Shown here: positions 1 through 5,495 of the stretch, in pieces
Position numbering within the stretch: the stretch's first letter is position 1
Layout of the letters: each line of letters begins with the position of its first letter
Assembly (NCBI GenBank): GCA_013697265.1
Contig: JACCXE010000188.1
Coordinates: 1 to 5,556, forward strand
DNA length: 5,556 nucleotides
From: Actinomycetota bacterium
GTDB lineage: Bacteria > Actinomycetota > Acidimicrobiia > Acidimicrobiales > JACCXE01
Direction of reading: 5' to 3'
The notes under the pieces: model-generated
What the model was told of the DNA's origin: nothing
Seen by the model: the letters and a program-made list of their open reading frames with translations, nothing else
The model's database searches: none
Translations under genes and position numbers: made by a program

Positions 1-167
1 GTGGCTTCGCGTAACTCTTCGGCCGATCGGCCCGAGTAGCCCACTTCGAGGCGAGTGACGCTGCCGATGCGCACCAGCCCGCGTTGGATCCGGTCGGCCC
101 AGTCGTTGATGTCCGGACTTGATCCGATACGCACGAGGGCGGACTTGTCGATCAGCCAGGTTGTCAC
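1..167 (-). CDS. vapC: VapC-type PIN-domain ribonuclease toxin (partial, N-terminal 55 residues)
   Basis: This is the toxin of a type II toxin-antitoxin pair. VapC proteins are Mg-dependent PIN-domain RNases that cut tRNA, rRNA or mRNA in the cytoplasm. The visible N-terminus begins MTTWLIDKSALVRI, with the PIN strand-1 aspartate at D7 (LIDKSAL) and the second conserved acidic residue at E41 in TRLEVGYSGRS, a typical VapC signature. The start is GTG at 167-165, whose GTGA overlaps the vapB stop, and a GGAG lies just upstream. This is the classic coupled antitoxin-toxin arrangement. The remaining catalytic acidic residues lie beyond the left edge, so activity cannot be judged. The RNA target is not predictable from this fragment. 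The family assignment is confident. Confidence 0.9.
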   Translation of the reverse strand, partial: MTTWLIDKSALVRIGSSPDINDWADRIQRGLVRIGSVTRLEVGYSGRSAEELREA

Positions 168-379
168 TCCCAAGCGCCTGCCATCACGTCTGGATCGCCT
201 AGGTCTACGAACGTGTCCCCGAATTTCGCGAGATCAGCCGCGGTCACCGGGCCCGGGTCGACATCGCGGTGCACGAGTCTCCGGAGGTACTCGTTGCGCG
301 ACAAGCCGAGGCGCGCCGCCCGGCTGTCGATCGCGGCTACGTCCTCATCGCTTAGGTTGCGAAGCAACAGATTAGTCAT
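164..379 (-). CDS. vapB: VapB-type ribbon-helix-helix antitoxin
   Basis: This complete 71-residue antitoxin should neutralise the neighbouring VapC and bind DNA as a ribbon-helix-helix dimer. Residues 1-8 (TNLLLRNL) form the expected beta-strand. Residues 10-23 and about 27-38 (SRNEYLRRLV) form the two helices, with the turn LGLS between them. The tail at about 50-70 (LAKFGDTFVDLGDPDVM) looks like the acidic and aromatic segment that wraps around a PIN toxin. The ATG at 379-377 is preceded by GGGAGG (minus strand, 392-387) at good spacing, which fixes the start. The stop overlaps the vapC GTG by 4 bases, so the two are co-translated. VapB proteins usually repress their own promoter, and a paired GATATC element sits directly upstream. 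Length and architecture are normal for the family. Confidence 0.9.
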   Translation of the reverse strand: MTNLLLRNLSDEDVAAIDSRAARLGLSRNEYLRRLVHRDVDPGPVTAADLAKFGDTFVDLGDPDVMAGAWE

Positions 380-392
380 TGCGGAACCTCCC

Positions 393-410
393 GATATCAG
401 AAGATATCAG
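393..410. promoter_or_regulatory. Paired GATATC element, candidate vapBC operator/promoter
   Basis: GATATCAG occurs twice (393-400 and 403-410), starting exactly 10 bases apart, about one helical turn. Each GATATC core is itself palindromic, so the pair also forms an inverted repeat with a 4-base centre. It ends one base before the vapB Shine-Dalgarno sequence. On the minus strand it contains TGATATCTT, which resembles an extended -10 box with a TG motif; no convincing -35 is visible. RHH antitoxins commonly bind short tandem repeats over their own promoter, so autorepression by VapB-VapC is inferred. The 71-base gap is shared with the plus-strand dehydrogenase gene. Confidence 0.5.
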
Positions 411-438
411 GCGGCCGCGCTAAGAAAGCCGCACAATT

Positions 439-446
439 GGGGGGAG
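439..446 (+). promoter_or_regulatory. Ribosome binding site of the acyl-CoA dehydrogenase gene
   Basis: A G-rich Shine-Dalgarno sequence, GGGGGGAG, lies four bases before the ATG at 451. It supports that start over upstream alternatives in other frames. No confident plus-strand -10 or -35 is visible in the short gap; CACAAT at 432-437 is only a weak -10-like match and lies too close to the ribosome binding site to be convincing. Confidence 0.6.
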
Positions 447-450
447 TCAC

Positions 451-1773
451 ATGACGGTCACCGACGAAACAACGCGCGCCACCGCGGACCCGATCGAGGA
501 ACTGCGCGACTGGCTGAAAGACAACTGGGATCCGGATCTCACCTGCGGGCAGTGGTGGGAACGCCTCGGGCTGGCCGGGTGGTCGCAGCCGATCATGCCG
601 ATCGGTCGCTACGGCCGGGGCCTCAGCCGGGGCGACGCGATCCGGGTGCAGCGCGCCATCCTCGAATACGGCGCGCTCGGCGCACCCAACGGTCTGGGCC
701 TCATGCTGGCGGCACCGACCATCGCCACGCACGGCACCGAAGAACAAATCGAGCGCTTCGTGCGCGACATCGTTACCGGTCGGCTCGCATGGTGTCAGCT
801 CTTCAGCGAGCCGGGCGCCGGCTCCGACCTGGCCGGTCTCAACACCAAGGCGATCAAGGACGGCGACGTCTGGATCATCAACGGGCAGAAGGTGTGGACC
901 TCGGGTGGCCAGATCGCGGACATGGGCATGCTGATCGCCCGGACGAACCCGGCCGCTCCCAAGCACCAGGGCATCACGTGGTTCGCGTTCGACATGCACC
1001 AGCCCGGCGTCGAGGTGCGACCGCTCAAAGAAATGACGGGCCATGCCATGTTCAACGAGGTCTTCATGACCGACGCGGTCGTCAACGACGACGCTCGCAT
1101 CGGCGACGTGAATGACGGTTGGTCCGTGGCCAACACCACGCTGCTGTTCGAGCGCTCGGGCATGGGCGCGGGCGGCGACCGTGTGATGGGTGCATCACCG
1201 GGCACGATCGCCGGCAACCTCGACAAGCGCGCCGGGGACTTCGTGCGTGCTCGCCCGGCCAAGCCCAAGGCGGCCAAGCCGGTCGCGGGGGGGCCGCGCC
1301 CATCACCGGCCGCGTCTTACATCGAACTGGCTCGCACCTTCGGCAAAGACACGGATCCGGTGGTGCGCCAGCGCTTGGCCCAGTCCCACATCTTGAGCGA
1401 GCTGGCCCGGCTCAACACCGAACGCCACAAGGTCGTGCGGGCCCAAGGAGGCGACATCCCGGGCTTGGCCAACTTCTCGAAGCTGTTGATGGCCGACATC
1501 TTGCGCCACAACCGCGACATGAGCGGCGACATCCTCGGCGCCCGCGCCATGTTGCACTCCTACGACGACATGGACACGTCGCTCGTCGAGGCGCCCGGCG
1601 GCCGCGGCGCGGTCTCGATCACCGGAGCGATACTGAGCGCGCAGGCGTTGCCGATTTACGGCGGCACCGATCAGATCCAAAAGAACATCGTGGGCGAACG
1701 CGCCCTTGGCCTGCCCAAGGAACCGGGTGACCTTTCCCGCTTGCCGTTCAACGAACTCCCGAAGAACGGTTAA
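451..1773 (+). CDS. Acyl-CoA dehydrogenase (FadE-like, IVD-type catalytic glutamate)
   Basis: This is a complete 440-residue FAD-dependent acyl-CoA dehydrogenase, which would introduce the alpha-beta double bond into an acyl-CoA thioester and pass electrons to electron-transfer flavoprotein. Residues about 10-110 form the helical N-terminal domain. The flavin/substrate motif CQLFSEPGAGSDLAGL is at 115-130, followed by INGQKVWTSGG at 143-153 in the beta domain. The C-terminal motif is LPIYGGTDQIQKNIVGER at 400-417. The usual MCAD glutamate position, in YEGT, is glycine here (G404). A glutamate at E234 in LLFERSGMG matches the helix-G position used by isovaleryl- and long-chain dehydrogenases, so activity is expected. 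An Ala/Pro/Lys-rich linker interrupts residues about 252-289. The substrate (fatty, branched-chain or sterol side-chain acyl-CoA) cannot be assigned. No electron-transfer or other beta-oxidation gene is adjacent, and the flanking genes are unrelated. Confidence 0.95.
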   Translation: MTVTDETTRATADPIEELRDWLKDNWDPDLTCGQWWERLGLAGWSQPIMPIGRYGRGLSRGDAIRVQRAILEYGALGAPNGLGLMLAAPTIATHGTEEQIERFVRDIVTGRLAWCQLFSEPGAGSDLAGLNTKAIKDGDVWIINGQKVWTSGGQIADMGMLIARTNPAAPKHQGITWFAFDMHQPGVEVRPLKEMTGHAMFNEVFMTDAVVNDDARIGDVNDGWSVANTTLLFERSGMGAGGDRVMGASPGTIAGNLDKRAGDFVRARPAKPKAAKPVAGGPRPSPAASYIELARTFGKDTDPVVRQRLAQSHILSELARLNTERHKVVRAQGGDIPGLANFSKLLMADILRHNRDMSGDILGARAMLHSYDDMDTSLVEAPGGRGAVSITGAILSAQALPIYGGTDQIQKNIVGERALGLPKEPGDLSRLPFNELPKNG

Positions 1774-2516
1774 GCCGCGCCGGCCTCTTCGAGGCCAAGG
1801 CGAAGTGACTCGAGCTCGTCGACGAGGCTCTCGACGTCATCGGTCAGGGGCTTCAAGGCGTCGATGTCCCCAGTGTGCACCGACAGTTCCACGGCCCGGG
1901 CCACGGCTTCGTCGAGCTGCGCGTTGAGCACTTCGAGACGGTTGCGCGTGTCGTGCCATACCGACTCGAGGCGCTCGTAGGACTGGCGCTGAGCGAGGAG
2001 CGCGTCGCGGGTGCGGGTAAGGGAAGCTTTTCGGCTGTCGCTCGCGCCTTCGAGTTCGGCGGCGACGTCGGAGAGGCCGGCGTCGATCTCGCTGCGGTCG
2101 AGGGCCTTGAGCGCGCCCTGCAACACGTCGCCTTGTCGGGCGATCCGCCAGCATTCGTTCACACCATCGGCAATGCGCCGGCCGATCATCGCAAGCCGGT
2201 CTTTGATCGGGCCGGTTTGGCATTGGCGCACGGTGCGGTCGAAGCGCGCCTGCGCTTGCTGAGCATCGATCACAAACCGTCGCCACGGGTCGCTCACCCG
2301 ATTGGGGTTGATGCGGTCACCGGCGCGCTGGCGCGGCACCGCGAGCGCAACCCGGCCCACCCAGGCGAGCGCGCCGAGGGCGGCGACTGCCGCAATCGGC
2401 AGGCCGCCGACGATGGCCGCTGACATGCCTGCTCCCGCGAGCAAGAACGCCGAGGGCGATGTGGCTGCATTCATCACCGCCGTTGTGCGGACGCGCTCGG
2501 GGAGGCGGGCGAGCAC
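1770..2516 (-). CDS. Membrane-hairpin plus coiled-coil protein of unknown function
   Basis: I do not recognise a named family for this 248-residue protein. Residues about 22-60 (from SAFLLAGAGMSAAIVGG to WVGRVALAVP) are hydrophobic and long enough for two short membrane helices or one re-entrant hairpin. After a basic stretch (PRQRAGDR) comes DPWRRFVIDAQQAQARFDR. From there to the end the chain is rich in heptad-like charged and leucine positions, predicting a long helical or coiled-coil region (about 80-248), with an acidic tail. The likely site is the membrane, with the helical part probably cytoplasmic (inference from the positive residues after the hydrophobic stretch). The chosen start is GTG at 2516, two bases after the stop of the VWA lipoprotein gene and without a clear Shine-Dalgarno, suggesting translational coupling. 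An ATG 14 codons later (2474) is an alternative. It is the last gene of a three-gene operon and shares a TTAA stop with the convergent dehydrogenase gene. Confidence 0.8.
   Translation of the reverse strand: MLARLPERVRTTAVMNAATSPSAFLLAGAGMSAAIVGGLPIAAVAALGALAWVGRVALAVPRQRAGDRINPNRVSDPWRRFVIDAQQAQARFDRTVRQCQTGPIKDRLAMIGRRIADGVNECWRIARQGDVLQGALKALDRSEIDAGLSDVAAELEGASDSRKASLTRTRDALLAQRQSYERLESVWHDTRNRLEVLNAQLDEAVARAVELSVHTGDIDALKPLTDDVESLVDELESLRLGLEEAGAA
1782..1796 (+). terminator. GC-rich hairpin just after the dehydrogenase stop (possible terminator)
   Basis: GGCCTC-TTC-GAGGCC forms a perfect 6-bp stem with a 3-base loop, starting 9 bases after the dehydrogenase stop codon. It lies inside the final codons of the opposing minus-strand gene, so the sequence is also coding. 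There is no T-run after it on the plus strand, so it would have to work as the tailless terminator type often proposed for actinomycetes, or merely as a transcript-end stabiliser. The position is suggestive, but chance in a GC-rich coding region is possible. Confidence 0.35.
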
Positions 2517-2518
2517 GG

Positions 2519-4321
2519 TCAGAAGTTGGAGACCACGGCCGTGAACACCTTGGTCACGGTGCGCGGATCGGTGGCGTCGTAGCTATTGGCGTTGGTTGCC
2601 TCGGCCAGGCGCTTGAGCACAGCCTTGTCAGCGTCGGCGCCATAGGCGATCGTGAACAGCCGTACCGGGCTCGACGACTGGCCTTCGGAGCCCGACCGCA
2701 ACGACGCCAGCGTTGCGTTGAGGTCGGTGAAGTCGTCCTCGTTTTTGCCGTCGGTGAGCAGCACGATCGCGTTGATTCGGGCCGGGTCGTAGGCCTGCTT
2801 CATTTCTTGGACCGAGGCCTTCGCGGTGGAATACAGCGGCGTGCCTTCAGTCGGTTGCAGGCTGCGAAGACGTCCGGCGATCACTTCGCGGTTCTCCGAG
2901 ATCGGACCGATCGGCACCAGGTCCAGGTAGTCGCGCGGCTCCTTGGACGAGATGTTCGTCGAGAAGATCCGAAGCCCGACGAGGTCTTCGGGTTTGAACT
3001 GCGCGAGGGCCTCGACCGATGCCAACTTGGCCAGGTCGAGTTTCGTCTCCCCATCGGACACCTCTTCGCCCATCGATCCCGACACGTCGATCACGAGAAG
3101 CACCCGCGCCGCCTTGCGCTGCTCGCCCCACTTTGCGATCAACCGCACGAGCACTGCGGGCTCGGGCACGCCGAGCGTTGTCGTGGGTTGCGCCGGGTCA
3201 ACGCCGAACTTGGCCGAGATGGGCTCGCCCACCGGCACGTCGGGGTTACCGGGACGGAACCCGAATCGCAAGACGCGTTTCTGATTCGCGGGCCGCTGTA
3301 CGAAGCTCTCGAACAGGCGCGCCGCCTTCTTCTGCGCGGCGGTGACCCACGGCGCGTCGAGCACGAAGAACGGGTTGTCGGAAAAAAGAGTGCCGTCCTT
3401 CGGGTATACGGCGACCAGCGGCACCCGCGGCGGCCGCGGCTGCTCGCCCGGGTCGAGCACTCCGTCAGGGTTGCCGCGGTTGTATGCCACGATCGACGTC
3501 TCTTCGACCGCCAGCGCAGAGACATACGTCAGACCCAGCCCGGCCCGGTCGTTGCGATACAGGTTGTTGAGAAAGCTCAGCGTGGTGTCGCCGTAATGGA
3601 CGACCGACGACTCGACGCCGCGCATGAACGTGTCGACCTCGGCACGGTTGACGTCTTCAAGCGTGAGGTCGGACTGCTTGCCCGTGGCTGCGTAGTACTG
3701 CGCGATCGTGCTTGACAGCCCGCTGGTCGAGAAGTTCGGGTTGGTCTTGCCGAGCTTGAACGCGCCCCACTCGGGATGCCCCTTGCTGGCCCAGCCGTCT
3801 TTGGCCGAAGCCAGCGCCAGCAGGTCGCCGAAGCCGATGGGCGTGGCGGGGTACCCGAGCGCCTCGGCCATGGGCTTGGGCATCGCGATGACCAGTGGCG
3901 AGAGCATGAACGGCTTGGCGTCGGTGGGTACGACGGCGGGTTGCTGCTTTTGGGCCAGCCGTTCGTTGACCACCGCACCCCAGGAACTCGCGGCGGGCGA
4001 CCAGACAACCGGTTTGGGCCCGTTCTGGTCCTCGTCGGGCCAGCCCTCGGCCAGCGTCGAGGCGCCGACGCCAGACGACACCCGGGTGACGCTGACGAAC
4101 GAGCACTTGCCGTCGACCTTGTTGCCGTCGCCCTCGTTGAAGCTGTTGGCCAGCGAGGTCAGCAGGTCGAGTTTCTCAGGCGAGGTGGCCAGAGGGATTG
4201 CGGTGCAGCCCTTCGGCGCGTCGCCACTCGCAGCGCCGGAGTCGCCGCCGCCGGTCGCGCACGCGGCTGTCGCGACCATCGTGAGCGCGCCCACGAACGC
4301 GAGGAAGCGGGAGCGAATCAT
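2519..4321 (-). CDS. Substrate-binding and VWA domain-containing lipoprotein
   Basis: This is a 600-residue exported lipoprotein. The N-terminus (RSRF, then a hydrophobic stretch) ends in the lipobox TAAC, with acylated C21. A Gly/Ser/Ala linker follows. Residues about 38-375 resemble a type 2 extracellular solute-binding protein, including WSPAASSWGAVVN (107-119), SPLVIAMPK (141-149) and GKTNPNFSTSGLSSTIAQYY (191-210); C39 and C73 could form a disulfide. Residues about 406-600 are a von Willebrand factor A domain with a complete MIDAS: DVSGS (D412, S414, S416), the GTPLY threonine T494, and D524 in LLTDGKNED. VWA domains bind protein partners through a metal ion, so a partner-dependent ligand-binding role outside the membrane is inferred. 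ATG at 4321 overlaps the preceding gene's stop (ATGA). An upstream in-frame ATG at 4438 is rejected because it would bury the signal peptide. The same domain combination is known in actinomycetes, but I know of no established function. Confidence 0.88.
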   Translation of the reverse strand: MIRSRFLAFVGALTMVATAACATGGGDSGAASGDAPKGCTAIPLATSPEKLDLLTSLANSFNEGDGNKVDGKCSFVSVTRVSSGVGASTLAEGWPDEDQNGPKPVVWSPAASSWGAVVNERLAQKQQPAVVPTDAKPFMLSPLVIAMPKPMAEALGYPATPIGFGDLLALASAKDGWASKGHPEWGAFKLGKTNPNFSTSGLSSTIAQYYAATGKQSDLTLEDVNRAEVDTFMRGVESSVVHYGDTTLSFLNNLYRNDRAGLGLTYVSALAVEETSIVAYNRGNPDGVLDPGEQPRPPRVPLVAVYPKDGTLFSDNPFFVLDAPWVTAAQKKAARLFESFVQRPANQKRVLRFGFRPGNPDVPVGEPISAKFGVDPAQPTTTLGVPEPAVLVRLIAKWGEQRKAARVLLVIDVSGSMGEEVSDGETKLDLAKLASVEALAQFKPEDLVGLRIFSTNISSKEPRDYLDLVPIGPISENREVIAGRLRSLQPTEGTPLYSTAKASVQEMKQAYDPARINAIVLLTDGKNEDDFTDLNATLASLRSGSEGQSSSPVRLFTIAYGADADKAVLKRLAEATNANSYDATDPRTVTKVFTAVVSNF

Positions 4322-5322
4322 TTGGTGACGTCTCTGAGCGCTTGCAGCACGCCCGCCGAGGGTAGCCCGTCGTCTGCGGCCAGCTTCAGGGCGTTCGGGT
4401 TGATACCTGCGACCGCGGGGCGGCCTGGCACCCGCCACCCGTTCGCGCGTAGGGCCTCGAGGGCCCGTTCGCCGCGCACGACGTCGCGCAGCCGGGTCCC
4501 CCGGTCGCCGGTTCGCGGCGCGAACAACACGTCGGCGGTGGCGGCCGGAACGACGTAGACGAGGTCGAGTTGGCTGCGCTTGGCCGCACGCGCCAACTGC
4601 GGGCCGATCACTGCTTCGGTCGAGAGATACCCCTCGGCAACCGCGAAGCCGAACGTCAGCATCTCGGCAAAAGATCGGCCGCCCGGGTTACGGGCGACGC
4701 GGTCGGCGTTCGTGTCGACACCGGCAAGCCAGTCAGAGAGGTCGGTTTCGGTCAGGTCGTTCGTGGCGAAGTTCGGGTTCTTGATGTGCCCGGCGCCGAG
4801 CGCGGCATCAGCGAGCACCCCTTCGGCTTGGTCGTCGGCCGCAACGCCCAGCTTGAACTCGCGCGTGTTGACTGCGTCGCCCACGCAGCCCAGGTCCACG
4901 GGGTCGGGGCAAGCGAGTTTCGCCCGCTTGTCTTTCCACACCGCGAGCACGAACGGGGAGCGGGCCAGCGGCGCGCCCGAGTCCGCGAAGAGCTTGCCCG
5001 TGTCGGACGGGCGTGCCGCGTCAACGAGCTCGCCCCACGGGCCGGGCGCGAGCCAGCCGTCGATCGCCGCATCCTTGAGTTCGGTCGACTCCAACCGGTC
5101 GGCCGTGACAGCCGCCGGTTCCACAGTGACGCTCAGGCCGCTCGCGCCTGCGTCAATGGCGTCGCACACCTGGCGCAACTCCGTTGCGCACACGAGCTCG
5201 AGCGGCCCCGATCGACCGGCGCTCCCGCTCTTGCTGTCGCCGTCGTTGATGCGGGCGCGGACTGCGACCGCGCCGAGCACCATGGCCACGGCGACAACAA
5301 AAGCGAGGAGGCGGCTTGCCAT
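4318..5322 (-). CDS. Membrane-anchored solute-binding-like protein, paralogue of the SBP part of the VWA lipoprotein
   Basis: This 334-residue protein is the first gene of the operon. The start chosen is ATG at 5322, because it places a signal sequence or anchor (MASRLLAFVVAVAMVLGAVAV, residues 1-21) at the N-terminus. The open frame continues to 5478, but that extension has no signal character and would overlap the divergent sigma gene's leader. No lipobox cysteine is visible, so it is either an uncleaved anchor or a Sec substrate. The mature part resembles the solute-binding region of the next gene: DGWLAPGPWGELVD (88-101), RSPFVLAVWK (121-130), and KNPNFATNDL (181-190) against TNPNFSTSGL there. 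It has no VWA domain. Four cysteines (C45/C53 and C138/C146) in two close pairs suggest disulfides in an extracytoplasmic protein. The TGA overlaps the next ATG. The ligand is unknown, and no permease or ATPase gene is nearby. Confidence 0.78.
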   Translation of the reverse strand: MASRLLAFVVAVAMVLGAVAVRARINDGDSKSGSAGRSGPLELVCATELRQVCDAIDAGASGLSVTVEPAAVTADRLESTELKDAAIDGWLAPGPWGELVDAARPSDTGKLFADSGAPLARSPFVLAVWKDKRAKLACPDPVDLGCVGDAVNTREFKLGVAADDQAEGVLADAALGAGHIKNPNFATNDLTETDLSDWLAGVDTNADRVARNPGGRSFAEMLTFGFAVAEGYLSTEAVIGPQLARAAKRSQLDLVYVVPAATADVLFAPRTGDRGTRLRDVVRGERALEALRANGWRVPGRPAVAGINPNALKLAADDGLPSAGVLQALRDVTK

Positions 5323-5495
5323 CGAAAGCGAGCGTAAAGGGCGGGCGGCGCCTAGGCCGATCAGGTAACGGTGACGGAGCCTGTCGCAGAACTGGTCAAG
5401 TGCGTCGTGTATCGCGGCTCGAGCGTCGGGGCACCCTCCGCCCGGAGGCATAGTGTCGCGGTATCGCAGATCAAGCAACGTTCGCCGAAGACGCC
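5323..5495. promoter_or_regulatory. Divergent upstream region between the sigma factor and the solute-binding operon
   Basis: This gap should hold the promoters of both the leftward operon and the rightward sigma factor gene. On the minus strand TTGACC (5400-5395) resembles a -35 box, but I see no good -10 at 16-19 bases from it. Tandem GGTAAC-GGTGAC hexamers lie at 5364-5375. A hairpin around GGAGG lies at 5435-5448. No clear ECF-type GGAA/GTT promoter pair is evident. The minus-strand gene has no strong Shine-Dalgarno before its ATG at 5322. Confidence 0.4.
5435..5448 (+). other. Small hairpin enclosing a GGAGG Shine-Dalgarno-like sequence
   Basis: CCTCC (5435-5439) can pair with GGAGG (5444-5448) across the 4-base loop GCCC, giving a five-base-pair GC-rich stem. 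GGAGG is a near-ideal ribosome binding site placed four bases before a GTG at 5453. If it serves the sigma factor gene, the hairpin would hide it from ribosomes. A stem this short can arise by chance in GC-rich DNA. Confidence 0.35.

Noticed and set aside
397..1044. Minus-strand 215-codon frame under the dehydrogenase 5' half
   Set aside because: It is antisense to conserved acyl-CoA dehydrogenase motifs and has no recognisable domain.
213..1115. Plus-strand 300-codon frame crossing vapB, the promoter gap and the dehydrogenase
   Set aside because: It contradicts three well-supported features and translates to Arg-rich low-complexity sequence.
2459..3715. Long open frame (418 codons) on the plus strand opposite the VWA lipoprotein gene
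   Set aside because: It lies antisense to a gene with clear lipobox, SBP motifs and MIDAS. The product is rich in Arg, His and Gly with no recognisable domain, as expected of a shadow in GC-rich DNA.
4322..4438. N-terminal extension of the VWA lipoprotein gene to 4438
   Set aside because: The extra 39 residues are Arg-rich and precede a clean lipoprotein signal peptide; ATG 4321 with an ATGA overlap is the natural start.
3776..4558. Plus-strand open frame of 260 codons spanning the junction of the two solute-binding genes
   Set aside because: It is antisense to two overlapping genes with good motifs; its composition is Arg/Gly-rich and it has no domain.
2519..5322. Interpretation of the operon as an ABC transporter
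   Set aside because: No permease or ATP-binding gene is present within the operon, which ends at the convergent dehydrogenase gene and begins at the divergent sigma factor.
4570..5368. Two overlapping plus-strand open frames of about 260 codons opposite the solute-binding-like gene
   Set aside because: They overlap each other in different frames and show no coherent domain. The minus strand encodes the NPNF-containing protein.
5323..5478. N-terminal extension of the solute-binding-like gene to 5478
   Set aside because: The added 52 residues have no signal character and would bury the hydrophobic anchor inside the protein; they also overlap the sigma factor leader.
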